NCBI RefSeq assembly: GCF_000334155.1
Contig: NZ_ANNK01000134.1
Coordinates: 1-39,922 of the forward strand
DNA length: 39,922 bases
Origin: Halalkalibacterium ligniniphilum
GTDB lineage: Bacteria > Bacillota > Bacilli > Bacillales > Bacillaceae_D
Reading direction: 5' to 3'
In this document: positions 17,161-25,796 of the stretch, piece by piece
Numbering within the stretch: position 1 is the stretch's first letter
How the letters are laid out: each line of letters opens with the position of its first letter
Notes under the pieces: model-generated
What the model saw: only the letters and a program-made list of their open reading frames with translations
What the model was told of the DNA's origin: nothing
The model's database searches: none
Program-made: the position numbers and the translations under genes

Positions 17161-18981
17161 TTATTTATTTTGATAAAACGGATTGTGCCCAACACCTTTC
17201 CCTGACGGCATTGCTCCCGGTACACCATCAGATTCTAATAATGGCCAAATGATTAACTTTACTGGCCACTCTTTACGTTCAAAAAGCTCATAGTGGAGCA
17301 CTTTTCTATCTTCTTCGGGAATATCAATTGTTTGTAAAGATTCTCTTAATTTGATTTTAGTAATTTGCCAAAATACTTTTTCGGGAATAGAATAGACCTC
17401 CGATAACGACTCCATTATTGCTGCCAGGTTTACTTGTGTTCCAAGAGATTGGATGTAATAAATTAACTTTTCAATCGTTTCATTATATAAGCTATTTGAA
17501 TACCCAGGTCTTATATGGTAGCCAGGATCTTTAATTTGGTGTTTATCTAAATAAGGTTGATGTAGACGCACTGAATCATGATCTCTAAATAATAATCCAA
17601 TTATTTCGTTGTGTTTCATCACAACACAACAGTTTTGGCCATGTATTTCTGGTACAATCCCAACTTTAAATAATCTCATCGTAATATCATAAAACGTAGT
17701 TGCTAAATCCGTATAAAAGTTGATAACATCTTCTTTTGATAAACTTTCTCCTAATATTTCAGTTAGAAAATGGCTATCTTGCACCACAACCCCTAAAGAA
17801 GACATAGGGATAATTTTATAATCTGTTTTCAAAATTTCTTGTGGATATATTCTTACCTGGGCGGCTAAATGACGAGGATGATCATCAAAAAGCCCCATAG
17901 ATTTAGGCATGTATCCCCACCAGTTTTTTTCTTCACATAAAAATACTCTATTTTCTAGTGTCTTATCACAAGCTACTGCTTGGCGAAACATCTGTTCTCC
18001 AACAATCCCATTTAATAATTTAACGACAGGCAAGTACCTAGCAGCGCCTAAAGATTTAACACTAATTGGTAGCTTTAACATTTTCGTTGATTCATTGAGG
18101 GATGTTAACGATCGTACTGAGGATGTTGCTAAGAAATCACCAATTTTTGAATCTAATACGATGATTGTTTTATCCTCTAACTCTTTTTTAAAGTTTAGTA
18201 AGATAATATTTTTAAGTTGCCATGGATGGACAGGGATAATCGTATATTTTTCTATCGATATTCCTTTTAAAAATAACTCTTTTTCAATGATAGCTTTTTG
18301 CTCGTCGTTTAACACATCGAGACTTTCAATTTCACTCCCTGAGGCTCCTTTTACTATTGAGTCATTACATATAGCTACCCAACATAAAGTCGTCTTTTTT
18401 TTAAATTCAGCCATATATTTTTGATAATCCTCTGGTGTAAAACCTATTTTTGCTTTAGACAAAGGATGAAATGGCCGATCGCGTAGCGATGATATCATCT
18501 CACCTTTAACAAACCAATCATAAGATGAGTTAGGCCTAATTGATTGATAATCTTCCATCAGTTCTAAACTAAGATTTAATTGCTGGATAGATACGGATAA
18601 TCCATCTAAGAAGTCTTCTACACCTGGATGTGCATATGCTTCTTTAGATAGTGTATTTCTTAACACAAATTGGCTTAGTTCTAAAGGTGAACTGATTTCT
18701 ACCCAATCATGGTTCTCCTTCTTGTAAATGGAAGAACCAGACACCCATTGATAACCCTGTCGATAACCTTTTTCTAATAAAAAACATAATTTATCAATAT
18801 AAATCAATGTTTGCTCACATTCTGGATACAACTTTTGAATAATGTTTGGAGCGTCAAAAACCATTTTTGTTGTATGTTCATTGATAGTGAAAAAATCCTC
18901 AGCAATAAATACATTCATTAAATCTTTTATGATTAATTGTTTAGCCGTAACACTTTTTGATTGAGTTATTGTCTCATTCAT
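17161..18981 (-). CDS. NIS siderophore synthetase (IucA/IucC family), SbnC/AcsA-like
   Basis: A 606-residue ATP-dependent ligase that joins a carboxylic acid to an amine or alcohol without a peptide-synthetase template. IucA/IucC-core motifs: FHPLSKAKIGFTPEDY, IIPVHPWQLKN, LATSSVRSL (nucleotide-binding region), then ILGESLSKED and EIHGQNCCVVMKHNEIIGLL with the DHDSVR that parallels the R-D-x-(D/E) acid site. The wording DHPRHLAAQVRIYP and the C-terminal domain resemble SbnC-type (type B, 2-oxoglutarate-using) members; this subtype is my judgement. It is the last gene of the operon, overlapping the decarboxylase by eight bases, with AGAGGGGAATCATT as ribosome binding site. It probably adds the terminal 2-oxoglutarate. 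Confidence 0.88.
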   Translation of the reverse strand: MNETITQSKSVTAKQLIIKDLMNVFIAEDFFTINEHTTKMVFDAPNIIQKLYPECEQTLIYIDKLCFLLEKGYRQGYQWVSGSSIYKKENHDWVEISSPLELSQFVLRNTLSKEAYAHPGVEDFLDGLSVSIQQLNLSLELMEDYQSIRPNSSYDWFVKGEMISSLRDRPFHPLSKAKIGFTPEDYQKYMAEFKKKTTLCWVAICNDSIVKGASGSEIESLDVLNDEQKAIIEKELFLKGISIEKYTIIPVHPWQLKNIILLNFKKELEDKTIIVLDSKIGDFLATSSVRSLTSLNESTKMLKLPISVKSLGAARYLPVVKLLNGIVGEQMFRQAVACDKTLENRVFLCEEKNWWGYMPKSMGLFDDHPRHLAAQVRIYPQEILKTDYKIIPMSSLGVVVQDSHFLTEILGESLSKEDVINFYTDLATTFYDITMRLFKVGIVPEIHGQNCCVVMKHNEIIGLLFRDHDSVRLHQPYLDKHQIKDPGYHIRPGYSNSLYNETIEKLIYYIQSLGTQVNLAAIMESLSEVYSIPEKVFWQITKIKLRESLQTIDIPEEDRKVLHYELFERKEWPVKLIIWPLLESDGVPGAMPSGKGVGHNPFYQNK

Positions 18982-20185
18982 AATGATTCCCCTCTATGTA
19001 GTAAAAATTTGGATGTGGATGGCCTAAAAAGTCATGATGAGAAATCGTCCAACAATATGCACCTGACTTCTCAAATATAATAATGTCTCCAACTCGTAAA
19101 CTTTCCACTTTAGCATTTTCATATAGCCGATCCTTCGGGGTACATAACTCACCAACAATCGTCACTTTCGAATTTTGGACTTCTGGCCTTTTAAAAGGAT
19201 AAGACCACCCTTCTTGATGGAAAATGGAAAATGGATGATTATGTCCCCAAGAGGCCGGTAATCTATTATGATGTGTACCACCTCTTAATACAGAAAAACA
19301 TTTGTCACCAGACACTTTTATATCTACTACTTCGGTAACATAATACCCGTAATCAGCAACGATAAATCTTCCCGGTTCAAAGAAAAGTTGTGTATCACCT
19401 AGGTTTTGATATTCTTCACTTTTTGTTAATAAAGACGTAAAAAGTTCCCACTCAAACCCAGGCGTTTCATCATACGAGACTCCAAAACCACCCCCAGCAT
19501 TAATAACTTTAACGTCTAATCCATGTACCCGCTTCCATTGTTCTACTTTTTGAAGATAATGGTTAACCATTTCTACATGCAAATCTGCTTTTAGGTTATT
19601 TGATAAAGAATGGAAGTGAAAACCACATAAATGAACGTGTGTATTTTCTGCCCCTATTAAAATTGATATCGCCTCGTCAATTAATTGTTCATCTATTCCA
19701 AACTGGCTTGAATAACCTCCCATTATAATTTTTGTTTCAGGTAATGTTTTTGTTCTAAGATTGATACGTAATAAAACCTGTATATGCTTGTTACTTTCTT
19801 TTGCAAATATAATTAATTTTCTTAGTTCTAAGAGGCTTTCTACATGAATATATGACACATTCTCCCTAATTGCTATTTCAAGTTCATAGTTTTTCTTGCC
19901 TGGTCCTCCAAACAAAATTGGGATATCTTTAGAAACACCTCTTACTTTTAGCAACTCTCCAATCGATGCAACTTCAAACCCTTTTACTAATGGTAACAAA
20001 GCTTCTATAATTCTCTTATCCGGGTTTGCTTTAATGGCATAAAATAAATGTGATTGCCTAGGCATTGTTTTTAACATACTTTTTACATGGTTTTGAATAC
20101 CTTCTAAATCATAAATATAGGCACATATTGGATCTCTATTTTTATCGTGCCACTCATTTATCAACTTTTTTACATTTTGATTCAT
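18974..20185 (-). CDS. PLP-dependent decarboxylase of siderophore pathway (SbnH/AcsE-like)
   Basis: A 403-residue fold-type III decarboxylase (ornithine/diaminopimelate decarboxylase family). The PLP lysine is in FYAIKANPD (K52); the phosphate-binding glycine loop is VINAGGGFGVSYD; FEPGRFIVADYG and the partner-subunit cysteine motif GELCTPKD lie towards the C-terminus. In staphyloferrin B, SbnH decarboxylates a citryl-diaminopropionate intermediate; AcsE plays the parallel role in achromobactin. By analogy this enzyme should decarboxylate a citryl-amino-acid adduct. It starts at ATG 20185 with ACTGGAGGTTCT upstream and overlaps the aldolase-like gene by 32 bases. The true substrate (diaminobutyrate, serine or diaminopropionate adduct) is the key unknown of this cluster. 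Confidence 0.88.
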   Translation of the reverse strand: MNQNVKKLINEWHDKNRDPICAYIYDLEGIQNHVKSMLKTMPRQSHLFYAIKANPDKRIIEALLPLVKGFEVASIGELLKVRGVSKDIPILFGGPGKKNYELEIAIRENVSYIHVESLLELRKLIIFAKESNKHIQVLLRINLRTKTLPETKIIMGGYSSQFGIDEQLIDEAISILIGAENTHVHLCGFHFHSLSNNLKADLHVEMVNHYLQKVEQWKRVHGLDVKVINAGGGFGVSYDETPGFEWELFTSLLTKSEEYQNLGDTQLFFEPGRFIVADYGYYVTEVVDIKVSGDKCFSVLRGGTHHNRLPASWGHNHPFSIFHQEGWSYPFKRPEVQNSKVTIVGELCTPKDRLYENAKVESLRVGDIIIFEKSGAYCWTISHHDFLGHPHPNFYYIEGNHYE

Positions 20186-20960
20186 TAGAACCTCCAGTTA
20201 TACTTCGATAATCAGCCAATTTATCCATATATGCTCGGAATGCTGTACCTCGCTCATCCCCTAATACAAAAATATTCGCCCCTATTTCTGACCATTTTTT
20301 ATGATTGTTATGATTTCTAGAGACGAGTGCGTAAGGAACATTACATTGCCTTGATACTTTATATAGCTTCTCTAAACTTTTTTGTACTTCTGGATGATCT
20401 GTATCCCACGGTACAGAGAGTGATTGAGAAAGATCAGCCGCTCCTTCTAAAACGAAACTTATATGTGGTAAAGATAGAATTGTTTCACTTTCATTAATAC
20501 CTTCTAAGCTTTCGATCATCGGCACGATCATTATTTCTTCGTTTGCCTTTGCAATATAATCGCTTAAAGAATATTTTGCGAAAGCACCTGGCCTTCCGCT
20601 ATTAAGACTTCTCATTCCAATTGGATGATAGTACGCGTAGTGGATTGCCTTTTCTACTTGTTCCTTATGTTTTACATTAGGGATGACTATACCCTGAGCA
20701 CCACAATCAAGCACTTTTAATATTTCAGTCCTGTCTACTTTAGAAATTCTAACTAGAGGTGTTATATTCAATAACTCTGCGGCACGAACCATGTCTTCAA
20801 TTGTTTCCATATTTGTTGATGTATGTTCAAAATCAATGATGACAAAATCAAATTCCGCATATCCAATTAATTCAACCATAATTGGATGTGGTATGGACAC
20901 AAACATTCCAAAAACGGGTTCTCTTCTTTTTATCTTTTCTTTAAGCTTATTTGGTCTCAC
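20154..20960 (-). CDS. HpcH/HpaI-family citrate synthase (SbnG-like)
   Basis: A 268-residue (beta/alpha)8 barrel of the HpcH/HpaI aldolase family. VFGMFVSIPHPIMVELIGYA leads to FVIIDFEHTS, GAQGIVIPNVKHKEQVE, MIVPMIESLEGI (metal-binding Glu) and LEGAADLSQSLSVPWDT. These follow SbnG, which makes citrate from oxaloacetate and acetyl-CoA so that a siderophore can be built when TCA-cycle citrate synthase is low. In acs clusters the equivalent is AcsB. It starts at GTG 20960, with GGAG ten bases upstream, overlapping the preceding synthetase by 14 bases. Its position between the SbnF-like and SbnH-like genes is the staphyloferrin B order. Confidence 0.85.
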   Translation of the reverse strand: MRPNKLKEKIKRREPVFGMFVSIPHPIMVELIGYAEFDFVIIDFEHTSTNMETIEDMVRAAELLNITPLVRISKVDRTEILKVLDCGAQGIVIPNVKHKEQVEKAIHYAYYHPIGMRSLNSGRPGAFAKYSLSDYIAKANEEIMIVPMIESLEGINESETILSLPHISFVLEGAADLSQSLSVPWDTDHPEVQKSLEKLYKVSRQCNVPYALVSRNHNNHKKWSEIGANIFVLGDERGTAFRAYMDKLADYRSITGGSNESKCKKVDK

Positions 20961-22743
20961 TCAAATCACTCCATGCATGTAGCAAAGGGTTTTTCACTTT
21001 TCGAAAGTACAATTGACCATCGCCATAAATACGTCGCTTTGTCATTTCTTCTATTAACGCTTCCTCAGAAAATAAGTTAAACATATCAAAACGCTCTTTA
21101 AATTCTGGATAGTCATTTTGATAATTTTTTATCGTTTCTACACATTTACGCCAAAAATCTTTCTCACTTAGCCCCAATTTTTCAAATGTAAAACAAATTT
21201 CAGTCATACAAATGAAGAAAAAAGCATCATATGTATAGTCTCTAACTTCTCCTACATCAACTGTCTGGATAAACGAGTATCGATTAAATTTCCGATGGCT
21301 TTCCGGTTCTAGATTTAATTTCGGTGCCCATTCAGGTTTTAAAAGTTGTTTAGGTGTATACCGAACGCCATCATGCAAATCTTTAATAAGTATTCGTTTT
21401 GGGAAATTATTTTCAACGACTAAAATGATATTTTGAGCATGAGATTCTAGTGCTATTCCATGAGTAAACAATAGATGAATGATTGGAAGCGTCACTACTT
21501 TAATAAGAGCATCACTCCACTCATTAATCCCATATTGATCTATTGCTGCTTTAATAAATGGCTCTCCATTTTTTTGAACATGTGATAGTGCATTTAATGG
21601 CCACGCTTCTTCATGAATAGAAAGATAATTCGATACGTTTTCACGATATATTGCTCCGAATGTGCCATATGTTGAATTATATTGAATTGGATTTAATTCA
21701 TCATATCGAAAAGAAACTCCCATCACTTCTTTTAAGACGTTAAAGTTCAACTTACTTAAGAAAGTGTCGTTTTTAATAATTTTATCTAGCCAGTCACTAA
21801 TAAGTGGTGCATTTTGAGTTGTATGATGAGCAAGAATACGGGTTGTTGAAGTATTTGTAATACTTAATGGAAACTTTATATATGTTGCATCTACATTGTT
21901 TCGATGTGATAGAGAACGGATTGATTGCTGTGCTCGATAAGTGCTATTTGAAACTCCTAGAATGATAATATCTTTGTCAATCAATTGCTGAATAAAAAGA
22001 GATTGAATCTGATGTTCTAATTGCCAAGGATGTACGGGCAATAAAACATATTTTTTACTATCACATCCTTTTTCTTTAAGCACCTTCAAAAAATTATTTT
22101 TATCTTCATTTGTCACATGCTGCTTGAGGATTTCATCGAATGAATACCCCTTAGAAAGGTTAACATCTACTAGCTGCTCATTTACCGCAACCCAATATAT
22201 TAATACTTCTTGATTAAACTCCGGTCCATATGCAAAGTTATCCGCTAAAGAAAAACCAATTCTTGATTTATAGCTTGGATGATAAGGATGACCATCTACC
22301 ATATGACTTTCTAATGCCTCATAATGCTTATCTTGTTCGGGAATTTGGTTTACTTGGAATTGCTTTGATTGATGGTCTTTTACTAATGTTTCCAATAACT
22401 CATTAATAAACTGAGAAGTATTTGCACCTGTTAAGTTATTTTGTATAATCTCTTCAAGAAACAAATATATATTGTTGCATTCCTTCCCTTCTCTTTTAAT
22501 TGAATTTTTTTTTATTTTTATCTTACCAAAAGACCATTTTTCATCTGCTTTACATGAATAATTGACAATATCCCCTTCCCTATTTATTCCTTTAAAAAAT
22601 AAATTTCTTTCATCCTTTTCAATGTCAATGATTTCTTCATATATGATTGCTTCCATCGTTTGACGCATAATTCTTTCTTTTACTTCTCCAATGAGGGCTG
22701 TTTTTTCCTTATACAAGTAACTTAGCGTTTGCAAACGTTTCAC
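20947..22743 (-). CDS. NIS siderophore synthetase (IucA/IucC family), SbnF/AcsC-like
   Basis: A 598-residue NIS synthetase. Motifs in order: DGHPYHPSYKSRIGF with DNFAYGPEFN (about 150-180), LLPVHPWQLEHQ, RAQQSIRSLSHR, then PLSITNTSTTRILAHHTTQN and the C-terminal HGIALESHAQNIILVVENNF followed by KDLHDGVRY. These blocks match SbnF-type (type C) enzymes closely, more so than the other two synthetases here, so it should add the second amine unit to a citryl intermediate. The start is uncertain: GTG 22743 lacks a spaced Shine-Dalgarno, while TTG 22734 has AGGGAGTGA at good distance. It overlaps the preceding synthetase by about 30 bases. Confidence 0.9.
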   Translation of the reverse strand: MKRLQTLSYLYKEKTALIGEVKERIMRQTMEAIIYEEIIDIEKDERNLFFKGINREGDIVNYSCKADEKWSFGKIKIKKNSIKREGKECNNIYLFLEEIIQNNLTGANTSQFINELLETLVKDHQSKQFQVNQIPEQDKHYEALESHMVDGHPYHPSYKSRIGFSLADNFAYGPEFNQEVLIYWVAVNEQLVDVNLSKGYSFDEILKQHVTNEDKNNFLKVLKEKGCDSKKYVLLPVHPWQLEHQIQSLFIQQLIDKDIIILGVSNSTYRAQQSIRSLSHRNNVDATYIKFPLSITNTSTTRILAHHTTQNAPLISDWLDKIIKNDTFLSKLNFNVLKEVMGVSFRYDELNPIQYNSTYGTFGAIYRENVSNYLSIHEEAWPLNALSHVQKNGEPFIKAAIDQYGINEWSDALIKVVTLPIIHLLFTHGIALESHAQNIILVVENNFPKRILIKDLHDGVRYTPKQLLKPEWAPKLNLEPESHRKFNRYSFIQTVDVGEVRDYTYDAFFFICMTEICFTFEKLGLSEKDFWRKCVETIKNYQNDYPEFKERFDMFNLFSEEALIEEMTKRRIYGDGQLYFRKVKNPLLHAWSDLSETK

Positions 22744-24397
22744 TCCCTGATTTTTTTATTATGTTTTTAACTGGAATGTAGGATGGCGTCTCACTTTTCC
22801 CCGTAAGGCAACTCAACATATTCTTTTTTGCATAAAAAGCATTAGTTGTTAGTAAATGATGAACATATTCATTGTTATTATCTTCATACTCTTGACTGAG
22901 AAGATCACGCACAATTCCCCAAAAATGTTCCTCTGCTACATTTTCACCTTTAGCTATCGCATGAATCAAAGACCCTAAGTGGTTTACTACAAAGTAGTAT
23001 GAAGTACGAGCCCAAGTTTCTTCTTTTTGATAAAAAAGAGGGCCCGTTGTATCCGAAAGCTCTTTAACCTTTTCCCTATTAACACTTACTCCTTCTAAAT
23101 CCCTAATAATAAATGTATGTGGCATTCCGTTTTTGATTGTCAGTAGTGAATTTTGTAAATGTGCTTCAAAGTGAATACCTTTATCCTCTGCTATGCGAAC
23201 CATTGGTAACAAAGATATTTCTAAATAGCGTCTAAACCATCGATCTATATTTCGACGATCAATAATTGAAAATAAACGAGGTGGCCCTCCTTTAATTGGC
23301 TCTTCAATTAAGCTAGACAAGACATAGGTTGATGTTTCATCAAATTCAATCGGTCGATAGGCGATTGTAAATAATTTTGTTATATCTTCATTTGCAAAGT
23401 CACAAGTACAAACGCCTTCCTCATAAGAAATATTTGTATATAAATCATTTTCGAAGCAATTCCTCTGTAATAGATAGTTAGCCGCATCCAATGTTCTTCG
23501 CATTTGTTCTCGTTTATTGTTCCTTACCATGTTAGTGATTTGGATATTTAACGACAGTTTGATGTTACATTTCATATCAGGAATATATACCGTACGTACT
23601 GAAGATGTCGGATAAGCCAACGGGCCAAAGCTACCAAGTGGAATTATTTTTTCTTGCTTTATATAGTCCTTTACTGCTTTGATTGTTTTTACATGTTCAT
23701 ATTGCCAAGGATGAATGGGTAATATTTCATAACTATCCCTTTTATCTTGAAGTACACGTTGTACATTCAAATTAACACTTTTATGAAGGTTGATTCGTCT
23801 TTCTTCTGACACCCATTCTTCTTGAAAGACATCCTTTCGGACAGCTAAATAACATAGCTTAAAAGAAGTTCGGAGTTCAGGACAAAAGTTCCTCACTTCA
23901 TTTTCAGTAAATCCTAATGTGTTTTTAGGAAACGGGTGAAATGGATGTCCATATAACAAAGATTGTTCAGATGATAAATAATCTCGTATCTGATGATTAG
24001 CCGAATGCTCTAAAAACAAAGCTAATTTTTGAAAGCTGTTCTCTACTTTATTTAAAAAATCAACAGAACATTCGTTTGTTATGTGCGGATGATGTTGTTT
24101 TAGTTCTTTAATGATCAATTGTACTAAATAAACATAACTAAGTGCCTTTCCACTGTTAACATAAAAAGTTTCATATTCGTGTTCACCTATTGCTGAATAA
24201 AATCTAAGTTTACCTGATATCATCTCATCACTTGTTGGAAAATAAATTGAAAAAATATTCTTTTTTTGGTTCATGGAAAATAGGTTCGAATTTTCATTAT
24301 AGAATTCTCTAATATAACAGTTTAATAAGGTCTTGCATGTATGGAAATTTGCTTCTTCTTGACTTTTAAATTGCTGCTCCTTTTTTATCTCCGACAT
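22709..24397 (-). CDS. NIS siderophore synthetase (IucA/IucC family), SbnE/AcsD-like
   Basis: A 562-residue NIS synthetase. Motifs: EQSLLYGHPFHPFPKNTLGF, CPELRTSFKLCYLAVRKDVF, ILPIHPWQYEHV, AYPTSSVRTVY, LSLNIQITNMVRNN and the acid-site region EAHLQNSLLTIKN followed by FIIRDLEGV. This wording follows SbnE/AcsD (type A), the enzymes that activate prochiral citrate and couple it first, to diaminopropionate in staphyloferrin B or to serine in achromobactin. It probably performs the committed step here. It starts at ATG 24397 inside the end of the exporter gene (32-base overlap), with GGTGG upstream. Family membership is certain; subtype is recalled similarity. Confidence 0.9.
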   Translation of the reverse strand: MSEIKKEQQFKSQEEANFHTCKTLLNCYIREFYNENSNLFSMNQKKNIFSIYFPTSDEMISGKLRFYSAIGEHEYETFYVNSGKALSYVYLVQLIIKELKQHHPHITNECSVDFLNKVENSFQKLALFLEHSANHQIRDYLSSEQSLLYGHPFHPFPKNTLGFTENEVRNFCPELRTSFKLCYLAVRKDVFQEEWVSEERRINLHKSVNLNVQRVLQDKRDSYEILPIHPWQYEHVKTIKAVKDYIKQEKIIPLGSFGPLAYPTSSVRTVYIPDMKCNIKLSLNIQITNMVRNNKREQMRRTLDAANYLLQRNCFENDLYTNISYEEGVCTCDFANEDITKLFTIAYRPIEFDETSTYVLSSLIEEPIKGGPPRLFSIIDRRNIDRWFRRYLEISLLPMVRIAEDKGIHFEAHLQNSLLTIKNGMPHTFIIRDLEGVSVNREKVKELSDTTGPLFYQKEETWARTSYYFVVNHLGSLIHAIAKGENVAEEHFWGIVRDLLSQEYEDNNNEYVHHLLTTNAFYAKKNMLSCLTGKSETPSYIPVKNIIKKSGSETFANAKLLV

Positions 24398-25796
24398 CTA
24401 CATCCACCTTCTTTCTTTTTATATATAATACAAGTGGTAAAGTTAATAGCATTAAACATCCTAACGCTATGCATTCTTCTTTTAAAGCCATCCATTTTGC
24501 ATATTCAACAGACTCCCCCGATTGAGCCATCATTTGCCAACGAACATCGTAATATACCGCAAGTAACATTACTGTAAATGAGGAAGTTAAACGTTGTATT
24601 GTATTCGATAATACAGATCCTTCGTGTAGGTCTTCTTCGGGTAATGAATTAAGACCGATTGTAGCTACGGTCATATTCGATAATCCATAACCAATACCTC
24701 TTACCGACATTAAGAGGACGATGACGATTAATGAAACCTCCTTCGGAACAAATGCAAATAAAGATATTGAAATCACAATAAAACCAATACCGTAAGCAAT
24801 AAAATTCAATGGCTTACCCGAATCAAGTAAGTTTCCGCCAACCCAAACGAAAAGACTCGTAAATATAGCTGCCGGTATAAACATGGCACCGGTTAAGGAA
24901 GGTGATAATAGAAACACCTCTTGAAACATCAACGGAAGAACAAAGATAACACCAAACATTACTGAAGCCTGTACCACAGAAATGATCGTTGAAATCGCAT
25001 AAATTGGATTACGAAGCAGTTTATAACGAATTAACGGTTCACTTTTTTTATTTTCATTTTGAATAAATTGAACTAGTGCCACTACGCCTAATATCAGCAA
25101 TATTCCCGAAATCCATCTTGGAATAGTTGGATTTGAAAAAAATTGAATACTTAGACTTAACGCTGTAATACTTAAAATCATCCTTATAATTCCCTTAAGA
25201 TGGATGATTTTTCTATTGGCTGGTTGGTAGGGTTTAATTTGAGTGCAACACAATAGTAATGAAAAAAGTGCGAATGGGACATTTATCCAGAATAGGTAAT
25301 CTAATTCTCCAAATTGAATGATAATACCTCCGAGCGTAGGCCCAATAGCTGGTGCAATCGTTAGCAACATTCCCCATACACCGGTCACTTTTCCTCGTAC
25401 TTCTTTGCCGTAAAAATCAAATAATAAAACCAATGACAGAGGAATCATCAAACCAGCTGCAACACCATGCATGAACCGTACTAACATTACAACGTGTACA
25501 TATTGGAAAAATAATCCACCTATAATAGAAAACAGACAATATATACTTGTACCTAGAATATATGTTTTCTTCCTACCGAGGCGGTCAACAATGAGTGATG
25601 CCAAAGGCATTGTTATTGTCATAGCCAAAAGATAAAGTATAATTATCCATCCACCAATGGTAGTTGATATATCATATATTTGAAGGAAGTTCGGAAGTAA
25701 AATATTGAAAGCACTATTAGTCAGCACTAAAGAAAAGGCACCGACTAAGATGGCAAATAAAACGGAATGCTTCTTCAAATACATTACGTGCATCAT
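24366..25796 (-). CDS. MFS drug:H+ antiporter-type exporter (siderophore efflux)
   Basis: A 476-residue membrane protein with about 14 hydrophobic segments, of the DHA2 (EmrB/QacA-like) class. The motif-A loop after helix 2 reads LASLIVDRLGRKKTYILG; motif C, GMLLTIAPAIGPTLGGIIIQ, marks drug/H+ antiporters. Both acs and sbn clusters carry one MFS exporter (YhcA, SbnD) for releasing the finished siderophore, and its place directly before the SbnE-like gene matches sbn order. Its ATG overlaps the aminotransferase stop (ATGA), and its end overlaps the next gene by 32 bases, so synthesis and export are tightly co-expressed. Confidence 0.9.
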   Translation of the reverse strand: MMHVMYLKKHSVLFAILVGAFSLVLTNSAFNILLPNFLQIYDISTTIGGWIIILYLLAMTITMPLASLIVDRLGRKKTYILGTSIYCLFSIIGGLFFQYVHVVMLVRFMHGVAAGLMIPLSLVLLFDFYGKEVRGKVTGVWGMLLTIAPAIGPTLGGIIIQFGELDYLFWINVPFALFSLLLCCTQIKPYQPANRKIIHLKGIIRMILSITALSLSIQFFSNPTIPRWISGILLILGVVALVQFIQNENKKSEPLIRYKLLRNPIYAISTIISVVQASVMFGVIFVLPLMFQEVFLLSPSLTGAMFIPAAIFTSLFVWVGGNLLDSGKPLNFIAYGIGFIVISISLFAFVPKEVSLIVIVLLMSVRGIGYGLSNMTVATIGLNSLPEEDLHEGSVLSNTIQRLTSSFTVMLLAVYYDVRWQMMAQSGESVEYAKWMALKEECIALGCLMLLTLPLVLYIKRKKVDVDVGDKKGAAI

